Source: Yinghuangia sp045039925
GTDB lineage: Bacteria > Actinomycetota > Actinomycetes > Streptomycetales > Streptomycetaceae
Direction: 5' to 3'
Length of the DNA: 64,000 nt
Assembly (NCBI GenBank): GCA_045039925.1
Contig: CP108400.1
Span: forward strand, 10,168,001 to 10,232,000
In this document: piece by piece, positions 1 through 8,150 of the stretch
How positions within the stretch are numbered: position 1 is the first letter of the stretch
How the letters are laid out: every line of letters starts with the position of its first letter
The notes under the pieces: generated by a model
What the model was told of the DNA's origin: nothing
What the model saw: the letters and a program-made list of their open reading frames with translations, nothing else
Databases searched by the model: none
Program-made: the position numbers and the translations under genes

Positions 1-411
1 GCGAGCCCTCGGGTTGTCCGTCCGTCCCGGGTCCACGGCGGCGCGGATGGCGAGCGCCAGTTCCTCGGTGTGGCGCTCGGCCAGCGCCCGGTACAGGCCG
101 TCCTTGTCGCCGAAGTGCCGGTACAGGATCGGCTTGGTGATGCCGGCCTCGGCGGCGATGGTGTTCATCGAGGCGTCGGGGCCGTCGCGCATGACCACGC
201 GGTCGGCGGCGTCGAGGAGTTCGAGGCGGCGCAGCGCCGAGCGCCCGCTCGCGGCCCCGGTGGACCCGCTGCCGCCCGCGCCGGCGCCGGACCCCGCGGA
301 GCCGGAGCCCGCTGCGCCTCTGCTGCCTCCAGCGGTGCCCCCGGTGGTGCCGTCCGTCGTCCCCGTGCCCGCTGCCGCGGTGGAACCGGTGGCGGCTTCG
401 TTGTGCGTCAT
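1..411 (-). CDS. TetR-family transcriptional regulator (C-terminus outside window)
   Basis: The 137 visible residues form the N-terminus of a TetR repressor; the ligand-binding part lies beyond the window edge. Residues 1-55 are a low-complexity Gly/Ala/Ser/Thr stretch, unusual for the family. The helix-turn-helix follows, with the recognisable core ITKPILYRHFGDKDGLYRAL. The ATG at 411 is the only start giving a full HTH. It is divergent from an acyl-CoA dehydrogenase, with two GTTAC/GTAAC palindromes between them, so it probably represses itself and that gene. The effector may be an acyl-CoA or fatty acid, which is inference from the neighbour. Confidence 0.9.
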   Translation of the reverse strand, partial: MTHNEAATGSTAAAGTGTTDGTTGGTAGGSRGAAGSGSAGSGAGAGGSGSTGAASGRSALRRLELLDAADRVVMRDGPDASMNTIAAEAGITKPILYRHFGDKDGLYRALAERHTEELALAIRAAVDPGRTDNPRAR

Positions 412-471
412 GCGACCCTTCGCCGAACCCTCGCTCGTGTTGTACGCGTCGTGCTCCGAGGCGTCCTGGCC

Positions 472-520
472 TTGACAGACGTTACCAGGAGTAACACACT
501 GCGGGTTACCCGCCGGTAAC
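472..520. promoter_or_regulatory. Divergent promoter region with two TetR-type palindromes
   Basis: Two inverted repeats lie between the divergent TetR and acyl-CoA dehydrogenase genes: GTTAC-N5-GTAAC at 481-495 and GTTACC-N4-GGTAAC at 505-520, both perfect, with centres about 24 bp apart. A TTGACA hexamer at 472-477 could be a plus-strand -35 box, but no convincing -10 follows at normal spacing. Assignment to the adjacent TetR protein is inferred from position. Confidence 0.7.
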
Positions 521-667
521 AGCCAGGTGTCCCACCCCAGCGTCCCACCCCGCGCACCACCACGGCACCTCCACCCCACCGCCGCGCCCGCCCGGCACCC
601 CGCCGGGCCGGACCCGCAACACCCGGCACGGCATCACACCACCAACCACCGCAGGGAGCCAGACCCG

Positions 668-1885
668 ATGAGCGCATTCTCCCTCCAACTCACCGACGAC
701 CAGCGCACCGTCCGCGACTGGGTCCACACCTTCGCGGCCGACGTCCTGCGCCCGGCTGCCGCGGAATGGGACGAACGCGAGGAAACCCCCTGGCCCATCA
801 TCCAGGAAGCCGCCAAGGCGGGCCTGTACTCCCTCGACTTCTTCTCCACCCAGGCCTTCGACCCCACCGGCCTCGGGATACCCCTCGCCATGGAGGAACT
901 CTTCTGGGGCGACGCCGGACTCGGCCTCGCCATCACCGGCACCACCCTCGCCGCCGCCGGCGTCGTCGCGAACGGCACCCCCGACCAGGTCGCCACCTGG
1001 GCACCCCAGATGTTCGGCACCCCCGAAGACGTCAAGGTCGCCGCCTTCTGCTCCAGCGAACCCGACGCCGGCTCCGACGTCTCCGCGATGCGCACCCGCG
1101 CCACGTACGACGACATCACCGGCGAATGGGTCCTCAACGGCGTCAAGACGTGGGCCACCAACGGCGGCATCGCCCACATCCACGTCGTCGTCGCCACCGT
1201 CGACCCCACCCTCGGCGCCCGCGGCCAAGCCAGCTTCGTCGTACCGCCCGCAACCCCCGGCCTCAGCCAGGGCCAGAAGTTCAAGAAGCACGGCATCCGC
1301 GCCTCGCACACCGCCGAAGTCATCCTCGACAACGTGCGCATCCCCGGCGACTGCCTCCTCGGGGGCAAGGACAAGCTCGACGAACGCATCGCCCGCGCCC
1401 GCGAAGGCGGACGCTCCGGGCGCGGCAACGCCGCCATGGCCACCTTCGAGTCGTCCCGCCCGGCGGTCGGCGCCCAAGCCGTCGGCATCGCCCGCGCCGC
1501 GTACGAATACGCCCTCGAATACGCCAAGACCCGCGAGCAGTTCGGCCGCCCCATCATCGACAACCAGGGCGTCGCCTTCACCCTCGCCGACATGCGCACC
1601 CGCATCGACGCCGCACGCCTCCTCGTCTGGCGCGCCTCCTGGATGGCCGCCACCGGCCAGTCCTTCGACGCCGCCGAAGGATCCATGTCGAAGCTCTACG
1701 CCGGCGAGACCGCCAAATGGGTCACCACCAACGCCATGCAGATCCTCGGCGGCAACGGCTTCACCCGCGAGTACCCCGTCGAACGCATGCACCGCGACAG
1801 CGCCATCTACACCATCTTCGAAGGCACTTCGGAGATCCAGCGGCTCGTCATCGCCCGCACCATCAGCGGCGTCCCCATCCGCTGA
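668..1885 (+). CDS. Acyl-CoA dehydrogenase family protein
   Basis: A 405-residue flavin-dependent acyl-CoA dehydrogenase, which oxidises acyl-CoA to the trans-2-enoyl thioester and passes electrons to ETF. The FAD-binding middle domain shows FCSSEPDAGSDVSAM. The C-terminal helical domain carries the FEGTSEIQ signature, with E385 in the position of the catalytic base. Length matches the family (380-410). The ATG at 668 was chosen over upstream in-frame codons because AGGGAG lies 9 nt before it. It is divergently paired with a TetR regulator and followed by a strong hairpin, so it is probably monocistronic. The natural substrate is not visible. Confidence 0.93.
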   Translation: MSAFSLQLTDDQRTVRDWVHTFAADVLRPAAAEWDEREETPWPIIQEAAKAGLYSLDFFSTQAFDPTGLGIPLAMEELFWGDAGLGLAITGTTLAAAGVVANGTPDQVATWAPQMFGTPEDVKVAAFCSSEPDAGSDVSAMRTRATYDDITGEWVLNGVKTWATNGGIAHIHVVVATVDPTLGARGQASFVVPPATPGLSQGQKFKKHGIRASHTAEVILDNVRIPGDCLLGGKDKLDERIARAREGGRSGRGNAAMATFESSRPAVGAQAVGIARAAYEYALEYAKTREQFGRPIIDNQGVAFTLADMRTRIDAARLLVWRASWMAATGQSFDAAEGSMSKLYAGETAKWVTTNAMQILGGNGFTREYPVERMHRDSAIYTIFEGTSEIQRLVIARTISGVPIR

Positions 1886-1951
1886 CCCATCCGATGGCTG
1901 ATCCGCGCAGCCATCCGCACAGCCATCCGCAGAGCCGCGCGAACGCGCCGA

Positions 1952-1990
1952 GGGCCCGGTACCGCCGTACGAAACGGCGGCACCGGGCCC
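1952..1990. terminator. Strong stem-loop terminator
   Basis: The arms GGGCCCGGT and ACCGGGCCC extend through CCGCCGT and ACGGCGG, with one A-C mismatch and a 5-nt loop, giving about 16 base pairs. There is no T-tract, as is usual in actinomycetes. It lies 67 nt after the acyl-CoA dehydrogenase stop and may also serve the facing minus-strand genes. Confidence 0.75.
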
Positions 1991-2028
1991 GCGGCGCATT
2001 CGTCGAAGTCGGTTGCCGCGGCTGCGGG

Positions 2029-2232
2029 TCAGCCTCCCAGCGGCGGACGCCCGCCGCCCGGGGGAACCGGATCGGGCTGCGGATCGGGGCCGGGGTCCGG
2101 CGGCAGCGGATCCGGGAACGGGTCCGGCAGCGGCTCCGGAGACGGCCCCGGGCCGGGACTCGGAAAGGGATCAGGCGGCCACGGACCCGGGGGACCCGGG
2201 GGAGCGGGCGGCGGACTCGGCGGATGGGTCAC
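2029..2232 (-). CDS. Small proline-rich hypothetical protein
   Basis: A possible 67-residue protein made almost entirely of Pro, Gly, Asp and Ser in PDP and PGP patterns, with no signal peptide, Cys or predicted fold. It could be an extended wall-spanning or linker peptide, or a spurious frame in proline-biased DNA. Its main support is a GGAGG ribosome site 5 nt before the GTG at 2232. It lies downstream of the thioesterase gene on the same strand. I do not recognise it. Confidence 0.4.
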   Translation of the reverse strand: MTHPPSPPPAPPGPPGPWPPDPFPSPGPGPSPEPLPDPFPDPLPPDPGPDPQPDPVPPGGGRPPLGG

Positions 2233-2367
2233 CACAACCTCCACACACACGGACAGACCAACCCCCACGACACCCCGCATACCCGCCGACCGGCCCCCCG
2301 ACTCCCGGTGACGGGCGTACCCCGATCGCGCACACGCAAAGGCACCCGCACCCGGACAGGCACCCGC

Positions 2368-3195
2368 CTACCCGGACGCGCCCGCCCCCGGCACCGGCGC
2401 CACGAACAACGACTGCGCCACCGACCCGAACAACCCCGCCTCGTCGAACAACCGGGTACGCGCCACTCCCACCCCCGCGTCCCCCAACTCGGTCGCCGAC
2501 CGCAGGCACAACCACTCCGACACCGGCACCCGCAGCAGATGCACCGACAGATCCAGGTTCGGCCACACGAACTGCCGCGAATCCAACTCCGCGCCGATGC
2601 CCGAACCCGTGTCCGCCACCAGCACCACGCGCTCCAGCGCGCCCAGCGCCTCGCCCTCCACCAGCGGACGCCCGCACCGCACCCACGCCGTCGCCGGCCC
2701 CGGATACCGGAACGACCCGTCCAGGAACCGCCAGTCCAGGGCCCGCCCGTACCCGAACCGACGGGCCAGCGGCCCCTGCGGCTCGGCCGGCACCGGGCCC
2801 GGCACCTCCGAGGACGCCAACGCCGCCTCGGGCAGTCCCGCCACCTTCGCCGCCCGCACCCGCCACAACTGCGCGGACAGGCACACGCGTCCGTCGACAC
2901 TGAGCTCGCCCGCGACCAGCTGCACGCTCCGGCCGTCCCGCACCACGCGCACGGCCACGCGTACCTCACCCACCGGCACGGGACCCAGGAACTCCACCGT
3001 CAGGCGCGCCGGAACCAGCTCCGGACGCGGCGCCAACCGCTCCAACCGGCCCGCCAGCAGTGCCGACGGCGGCCCGCCGTGCTGCTGCTCCAGACTCCAC
3101 GGGCCCTGCGTCAACTCCGACGCCGCATACCGCTCCGCACCCAGCGGAACAAAAAAGGCCTCGCACGCATTGACCGATTCCGCCGATACGTCCAC
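2368..3195 (-). CDS. TesB-like acyl-CoA thioesterase domain protein
   Basis: About 275 residues with the features of a double-hotdog TesB-type thioesterase: an N-terminal segment with QHGGPPSALLAGRLER, the usual central helix region, and a C-terminal hotdog that includes SGIGAELD and WPNLDLSVHLLR. Such proteins hydrolyse acyl-CoA in the cytosol; acyl-CoA dehydrogenase chemistry nearby fits fatty acid metabolism. The GTG at 3195 has GAGGTGG about 10 nt upstream. Another GTG at 3207 is possible, so the exact start is uncertain. The substrate is unknown. Confidence 0.75.
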   Translation of the reverse strand: MDVSAESVNACEAFFVPLGAERYAASELTQGPWSLEQQHGGPPSALLAGRLERLAPRPELVPARLTVEFLGPVPVGEVRVAVRVVRDGRSVQLVAGELSVDGRVCLSAQLWRVRAAKVAGLPEAALASSEVPGPVPAEPQGPLARRFGYGRALDWRFLDGSFRYPGPATAWVRCGRPLVEGEALGALERVVLVADTGSGIGAELDSRQFVWPNLDLSVHLLRVPVSEWLCLRSATELGDAGVGVARTRLFDEAGLFGSVAQSLFVAPVPGAGASG

Positions 3196-3370
3196 CGCGC
3201 CGACCACCTCAAACCCCCGTCCGAGACCGACCCACGACCACCGCCCGCCACGACAACTGCCGGGCACCGGGCATCCCATCACACCGGCACCGCACCACAC
3301 AGCGCAAAGACGCGACCGCGACGACGCGAGCGGATCACCGGCCGCCGGGACCCTGCCCACTATTAATGTG

Positions 3371-3475
3371 ACAACAGCCCGATCCCGGGCTCGATCCCGA
3401 GCCCGAACTCAGGCCCGGACTCAGGCCCGGACCCAGGGCCGAACCCGGGCCCAACCCCGGGCCCGAAGCCAGACC
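3371..3475. repeat. Degenerate tandem GC-rich repeat upstream of the antiporter genes
   Basis: A run of imperfect 11-13 bp units built on CCCGGGCTCGA and ACTCAGGCCCGG, repeated eight or more times. It ends about 35 nt before the KhtT-like gene, in what should be the promoter/leader of the antiporter pair. No gene was found in it. Confidence 0.7.
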
Positions 3476-3508
3476 CGCCGACGACCATCCCGAACCGGAG
3501 CAGCCGCC

Positions 3509-3730
3509 ATGTCCAACCAGGTCCCCATCACCTCCACCCCCCTCCCGGGCATCGGCACGCAGTACACCCTCCAGACCCAAGGCGGACGCGCCCTCAGCAT
3601 CGTCGCCGCCCGCGACGGACGCCGCAGCCTCGCCATCTTCGAAATCGACGACCCGGACGCCTGCGGCCCCGGCGTCCGCCTCACCCCCGCCGAAGCCACC
3701 GCCCTCGCCGAACTCCTCACCGGGGAGTAA
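3509..3730 (+). CDS. KhtT-like antiporter subunit, N-terminal domain only
   Basis: A 73-residue protein matching the N-terminal domain of KhtT-type regulatory subunits of cation:proton antiporters: PLPGIGTQYTLQT, then DGRR, then DDPDACGPGVRL. KhtT proteins are normally about 160 residues, the second half being a TrkA-C/RCK-C domain that senses nucleotide or pH. That half is absent, and the 42-nt gap to the next gene leaves no room for a frameshifted remnant. GGAG lies 8 nt before the ATG. It almost certainly acts with the antiporter downstream. How it gates without RCK-C is unknown. Confidence 0.8.
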   Translation: MSNQVPITSTPLPGIGTQYTLQTQGGRALSIVAARDGRRSLAIFEIDDPDACGPGVRLTPAEATALAELLTGE

Positions 3731-3772
3731 CAGCCCCGCCCACCACCCCGAACCGGAGCCGCGCACCACTCC

Positions 3773-4981
3773 ATGCACTCGGCATCGCTCTTCATCCAAA
3801 TCGGCGCCATCATCCTCGGCCTCAGCATCCTCGGCCGCATCGCCGCCCGCATGGGCATGTCCCCGATCCCGCTCTACCTCCTCGGCGGACTGGCCTTCGG
3901 CCACGGGGGCGTCCTCAGCCTGTCCGAGAGCGACGACTTCATCTCCGTCGGCGCCGACATCGGCGTCATCCTCCTGCTGCTCCTCCTCGGCCTCGAGTAC
4001 AACGCCAAGGAACTCGTCGGCAACCTCCGGGCCGGCGCCCCGGCCGGATTCGTCGACTTCCTCCTCAACGCCACCCCCGGATTCGTCGCCGGACTCCTCC
4101 TCGGCTTCGAACCCGTCGGCTGCATCGCCCTCGCCGGAGTCACCTGGATCTCCTCGTCCGGCGTCATCGCCAAAGTCCTCCGCGACCTCGGACGCCTCGG
4201 CAACCGCGAAACGCCCACCATCCTGAGCGTCCTGGTCCTCGAAGACCTCGCGATGGCCCTCTACCTGCCGATCCTCACCGCGCTCCTCGCCGGAGTCGGG
4301 CTGCTCGGCGGCAGCGTCACCGTCCTCATCGCGGTCGCCACCATCTCCGTCGTCCTCGTCATCGCGCTGCGCCACGGCCAGACCGTCTCCAAGGCCCTCT
4401 CCAGCGAAGAACCCGAGTTCTTGCTCCTCGGCGTCCTCGGCCTGACCGTCCTCGTCGCCGGAATCGCCGACAAGCTCCAGGTCTCCGCCGCCGTCGGCGC
4501 CTTCCTCGTCGGCATCGCCATCTCCGACGAGGTCGCCGAGCACGCCCAAGAGGTCCTCGCGCCGCTCCGCGACCTCTTCGCCGCGGTCTTCTTCGTCTTC
4601 TTCGGCCTCTCGACCGACCCCGCGGACCTGCCGCCCGTCCTGCTCCCGGCCCTTGCCCTCGCCGTCGTGACCACCCTCACCAAAATCGCCACCGGCTACT
4701 GGGCCGCCCGCCTCGCCGGAATCGCCAAGCCCGGCCGCTACCGCGCCGGCGGAGCACTCGTCGCCCGCGGCGAGTTCTCCATCGTCATCGCCGGACTGGC
4801 CGTCGCGGCGGGCACGGACGTACGGCTCGGACCGCTCGCGACCGCGTACGTCCTCATCCTCGTGATCGCCGGCCCCCTCACCGCCCGCTTCGCGGAACCG
4901 GTCATGCGCCAACTGTTCGGCCCCAAGCCCGCACCGCGCCGCAAGTACACCGACGAACACGACCTGGACCTGCTGCCCTGA
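3773..4981 (+). CDS. Cation:proton antiporter, CPA2 family (KhtU/KefB-like)
   Basis: A 402-residue integral membrane protein of about 12 hydrophobic segments, beginning MHSASLFIQIGAIILGLSIL. It includes GLEYNAKELV in an early helix pair, the acidic-rich transport core region LVLEDLAMALYLP, and the late motif LVARGEFSIVIAGLAV typical of CPA2 exchangers. It ends after the membrane domain without a TrkA-N domain, as KhtU does, so a separate subunit should regulate it. The expected partner is the small gene 42 nt upstream. Likely role: K+ or Na+ efflux in exchange for H+. The ion is not readable from sequence. Confidence 0.92.
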   Translation: MHSASLFIQIGAIILGLSILGRIAARMGMSPIPLYLLGGLAFGHGGVLSLSESDDFISVGADIGVILLLLLLGLEYNAKELVGNLRAGAPAGFVDFLLNATPGFVAGLLLGFEPVGCIALAGVTWISSSGVIAKVLRDLGRLGNRETPTILSVLVLEDLAMALYLPILTALLAGVGLLGGSVTVLIAVATISVVLVIALRHGQTVSKALSSEEPEFLLLGVLGLTVLVAGIADKLQVSAAVGAFLVGIAISDEVAEHAQEVLAPLRDLFAAVFFVFFGLSTDPADLPPVLLPALALAVVTTLTKIATGYWAARLAGIAKPGRYRAGGALVARGEFSIVIAGLAVAAGTDVRLGPLATAYVLILVIAGPLTARFAEPVMRQLFGPKPAPRRKYTDEHDLDLLP

Positions 4982-5037
4982 GGCCGTCGTCCCGTGGTCG
5001 CGTCACGCCCTCGGGGCCGCGCGGTCTGCGGTGACGG

Positions 5038-5562
5038 TCAGGCCCCCAACCGGTGACGCACGTAGTGCCGGTGGTGGTCTGCCAGGCCGACTTCGATGCC
5101 GTTCTCGTCGAGGGCGTTGAAGACGAGGAAGCTCCCGGCATCGAAGGAGAACTCGACGGCCACGGTGCCGTCGGCGAGGTCGCCGCCCGGATACCGCCAC
5201 TCGAGCAGGGCTACGTCGCGCAGCTCCCCGCCGACGAACCGCTCAAGCCGTTCGTCGGCGCCGGACCACTCCGGCGTGAGCTCGAACCACTCCCAGCCCA
5301 CGATGGCCGCCGTGACATCGATGCGATCCCAGCCGATCGACAACTCGTCGAGCTTCGAGTGGCAGACCTCCACCTGGACGCCCTCGAAGTCCAGGACGAC
5401 CGGGCAGTCGGCGTACCAGGTCCCGTCCTCGGCGAAGCGCACGAGCGCGTACCCGGTCAGCCGTCTCCCGCGGAGCGCCGCGAGACGCCTCCCGTGCCGT
5501 TCGCGGACGGCACCGATCCCGACGAGAAAGTCCGGCTCGAACCCGGAGATACCCATGAGCAT
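5038..5562 (-). CDS. Hypothetical protein, possible immunity-type protein
   Basis: A 174-residue soluble, acidic protein that I do not recognise. It is rich in Trp, Asp and Glu (for example GWDRIDVTAAIVGWEWFELTP), with no signal or membrane segment. It sits 71 nt downstream of a SUKH-family gene on the same strand, and this composition resembles immunity proteins of polymorphic toxin systems; that is inference only. Two ATG codons (5562, 5556) are possible starts and neither has a strong ribosome site. Confidence 0.65.
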   Translation of the reverse strand: MLMGISGFEPDFLVGIGAVRERHGRRLAALRGRRLTGYALVRFAEDGTWYADCPVVLDFEGVQVEVCHSKLDELSIGWDRIDVTAAIVGWEWFELTPEWSGADERLERFVGGELRDVALLEWRYPGGDLADGTVAVEFSFDAGSFLVFNALDENGIEVGLADHHRHYVRHRLGA

Positions 5563-5632
5563 GAGCGGAGTCTGACCGCCTGGGCAGGAGCCGGGCCAGC
5601 CGGATTCCACGGTGCGGCGCCCCCAGCCGGCG

Positions 5633-6274
5633 TCACTTGTCGCCGCGGAACCGCAGGTACTCGTCGTTCATCAGCTCCCAGAACGACCGGTACCGCACGG
5701 CGCCGGCCATCCAGTGGGCCAGGTACCACGCCTCCCACTCGCCGTCCGCCGTGACCACGCACGGGTTGAGCAGGTACACATCGGTGGCGTCAGGCGTCTC
5801 GCTGATCTTGAGCGTGTGCGCCAGGTACTCGGGACGCAGCGAGGTCTGGGACTGGGTCTCGTCGTAGACGAAGTAGTCGGCGTCGTCGATCTGCACGTCG
5901 GACCCGTCGGACTCGCCGTAGCCGTCGGTCCAGGCGGCGATCAGCTGGGGGTCGAGGTCCCGCGTCCACCCCACTTCGGCGACGGGCAGGAGACGGTCGA
6001 CGCAGTGCGTCGTGTCGAGCCAGCCGTCGCTCGTCAGCAGGAACTGACGGTAACTCGGGGGGAGTTCCCTGCCCAACCGGGCCCCGAGCGCGTCGACGGC
6101 CGACGCCGCGGCGCCACGCGTACCCAGCCAGCGGGCTCGGCGGACCTCGTCCGGAAACGGCTCGGCCCGTTCCTGCTCGTGCAGCACCGGGTCGAGCCAC
6201 TCGTCGCTCCAGCGCTGCAGCAGATCCCGCCACGCGTAGGAGCAACTGTCATCGTCGCTTCGGATGTCGCCCAT
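5633..6274 (-). CDS. SMI1/KNR4 (SUKH) family protein
   Basis: A 213-residue cytosolic protein with the SUKH core GRELPPSYRQFLLTSDGW near residues 75-93, followed by acidic segments typical of the family. In bacteria, SUKH proteins commonly act as immunity proteins that bind and neutralise nuclease or other polymorphic toxins; no toxin gene is visible nearby. The ATG giving MGDIRSDDDS is preferred over an upstream in-frame start. It may be co-transcribed with the hypothetical gene that follows. Confidence 0.8.
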   Translation of the reverse strand: MGDIRSDDDSCSYAWRDLLQRWSDEWLDPVLHEQERAEPFPDEVRRARWLGTRGAAASAVDALGARLGRELPPSYRQFLLTSDGWLDTTHCVDRLLPVAEVGWTRDLDPQLIAAWTDGYGESDGSDVQIDDADYFVYDETQSQTSLRPEYLAHTLKISETPDATDVYLLNPCVVTADGEWEAWYLAHWMAGAVRYRSFWELMNDEYLRFRGDK

Positions 6275-6323
6275 TCTGCGCAGCGTAGGGGCGGGCACCC
6301 ACAACGCACGCTCGGCGCAGAGG

Positions 6324-6611
6324 TCAGGCAGTGAGGAGAACGGCGATCGCGACGGCCGCGGCTGCGAACACGGCGAATGACAGCAGCCAGAGGAGGGGGA
6401 ATGCGGCGGGACGCAAGGCTCGGGCTGCGGAGGCGGGCCACCTCAACACCGCGCGGCCGTACGACAGATCGCCGCGGAAGCGGCCGTGGCGGCCGTCCGG
6501 CCGGCGCGGCGGGGGACCGGGCGAGGGGAGCGAGGCGTAGGGCGGCGGAGGTGGGAGCGGGGGCGAGAGTGGGGGTGGGGATCCGCGCGAGGTGCGTCGG
6601 TTGCCGTACAT
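6324..6611 (-). CDS. Small Pro-rich protein with C-terminal membrane helix
   Basis: A 95-residue protein: a basic, proline-rich cytosolic N-terminus, an amphipathic middle, and one C-terminal hydrophobic helix (FPLLWLLSFAVFAAAAVAIA). A GGGAGG ribosome site lies 5 nt before the ATG, the best support that it is real. Function unknown; it may be a tail-anchored membrane protein. Confidence 0.65.
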   Translation of the reverse strand: MYGNRRTSRGSPPPLSPPLPPPPPYASLPSPGPPPRRPDGRHGRFRGDLSYGRAVLRWPASAARALRPAAFPLLWLLSFAVFAAAAVAIAVLLTA

Positions 6612-6830
6612 GTGCGCCTCCCGAGAACGGCGGGTGGTGCGCGGCTGCTTCCGGTTCCAGGATGGCGGCGGCCCGGGCCGGTGTCACGACCTGGGCCGCG
6701 TCGCCGAGGCGGGCGTACAACCGGTGAGGGAACACCCTCGGTGGATGATCCGCTCCTGCGCGTATATTCGCGTGCACCGACGGGTGGCAAAGGGGCGCAC
6801 CCGCGCGATGCGACACGGGGAGTACGGCGC

Positions 6831-8084
6831 ATGCCGGACGAGCTTCAGGAACTGGCGCGAGTCGCCGCGGCGAACGTGGTCAGGGCCATCGGGACGGAGT
6901 CCTGGCCGACCGTACGAGGCTCGCTGCTCGACCTGCTGACCCGGTACGGCGATCCGGGCGCGTCGTCCTGGGTGGACGCGTTCGGGAGCATGATCGCCGG
7001 GGCCGACGGCCGCGAGCAGAACGGGCTGCGCGACGCGGCGTACGCACGCTACGAGTCGGTGTTCTCGGGGCTGCTCACCACCCGTCCCGACGCGGCGGCG
7101 GAGCTCGCGCTCCTGATCCTCCCGTCCTCGTCCGGACCGGGAGTGCCGGGAATGCCGGGCGCGCAGGGCTCGCCGGGCGCACACGCGGCGCCGGCCGCGC
7201 CCAACATGGTGAAGGATTCGTATTCCTCGGCACCCCAGCCCTCGCCCCACTCGTCGCAGCCGCAGGGCTTTCCGCCGCCCTCGCAGTTCCCGGGCGGCGG
7301 TACGGGCGGACCGTCGCCCGTGCTCCCGCCGATGCCTCCGGGGCCGCCTCCGGCGTCCCCGTACGGCGCACCGGCGGGCTCGATGTACCAAGGGCCTCCG
7401 CCGGGCCAGGGACCGCAGGGACCCCACGGACCGCAAGCGGGTGGCCCGTACCAGGGTGGCCAGCCCCCGATGCCCGGCGGGCACGCCCGTCCGGGCGGTG
7501 CGTCGTCCGGCAAGTGGCTGATCGGCGGCCTCGCCGCGGTCGTCGTGATCGGTGGAGTCTTCGGCGGGATCGCGTTGTTCGGCGGCTCCGACGACGACGA
7601 TTGCTCGTCCGCGGCCGGATCGTCCGCCGCGGCCTCGTCGGCGGCGATGCTGTCGGCGGCCGAGAAGTCCTCCGACAACTGCGGCGGCGTCGGCCCCGCG
7701 GGCCAGCCCGGCAAGGGCGGGACCGACGACAAGGGCGGCCAGGACGGCAAGGACGCGACGGCGTTCAGCGGGTCGTGGAGCGGTTCGTACGAGAACGAGG
7801 TGCCGGCCACCCTCAAGGGCACGTTCTCGATCGTCTTGGAGCAGAGCGGCAGCCGCGTCACGGGCGAACTCGAACTGGACGTCGCCACCTGCGACCTGTC
7901 CGGCCCGGTCGTCGGGGTCGTGGCGGGCGACAAGGTGCAACTGCGGTCCAGCGGCGCCTCCGGGTCCTCCGGCTCCTCGGACACGATCAAGATGGAAGGC
8001 ACGCTCTCGGGCGACAAGTTGACCGGCACGTACGAGACGGACTGTGAGGACGCGTCGGGCACCTGGGAAGCCGAGCAGGGGTAG
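6831..8084 (+). CDS. Membrane-anchored protein with Pro/Gly-rich linker and extracellular beta domain
   Basis: A 417-residue protein in four parts: a helical cytosolic domain (1-95), a long Pro/Gly/Gln-rich segment (about 96-220), one membrane helix (KWLIGGLAAVVVIGGVFGG), and an extracellular Ser/Ala/Gly/Asp linker leading to a domain that begins FSGSWSGSYENEVPATLKG and contains paired Cys. The final domain reads like a small beta-barrel with alternating Thr and Gly. GGGGAG lies 8 nt before the ATG. The architecture resembles actinobacterial surface sensors, but the protein is not recognised. It converges on the flavoenzyme gene, with a hairpin between them. Confidence 0.8.
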   Translation: MPDELQELARVAAANVVRAIGTESWPTVRGSLLDLLTRYGDPGASSWVDAFGSMIAGADGREQNGLRDAAYARYESVFSGLLTTRPDAAAELALLILPSSSGPGVPGMPGAQGSPGAHAAPAAPNMVKDSYSSAPQPSPHSSQPQGFPPPSQFPGGGTGGPSPVLPPMPPGPPPASPYGAPAGSMYQGPPPGQGPQGPHGPQAGGPYQGGQPPMPGGHARPGGASSGKWLIGGLAAVVVIGGVFGGIALFGGSDDDDCSSAAGSSAAASSAAMLSAAEKSSDNCGGVGPAGQPGKGGTDDKGGQDGKDATAFSGSWSGSYENEVPATLKGTFSIVLEQSGSRVTGELELDVATCDLSGPVVGVVAGDKVQLRSSGASGSSGSSDTIKMEGTLSGDKLTGTYETDCEDASGTWEAEQG

Positions 8085-8108
8085 CACGCGTACGCCTCCG
8101 GCCACGTG

Positions 8109-8138
8109 CCCGCCGGATGCGTCGCAGCGTCCGGCGGG
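8109..8138. terminator. Bidirectional hairpin terminator
   Basis: CCCGCCGGATGC pairs with GCGTCCGGCGGG (one T-G wobble) around a 6-nt loop, placed between two convergent genes 66 nt apart, so it can serve both. Confidence 0.8.
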
Positions 8139-8150
8139 ACGGAACAGTCC

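Noticed and set aside
506..1999. Long minus-strand frame opposite the acyl-CoA dehydrogenase
   Set aside because: Gly/Val/Asp-rich shadow with no motif; the plus-strand enzyme is intact.
766..3366. Very long Arg/His/Pro-rich plus-strand frame (866 codons)
   Set aside because: It overlaps the acyl-CoA dehydrogenase and thioesterase in the wrong frame; composition is the typical shadow of GC-rich genes, with no domain.
3335..4960. Long acidic minus-strand frame opposite the antiporter
   Set aside because: Asp/Glu/Gly-rich antisense shadow; the plus-strand antiporter is clear.
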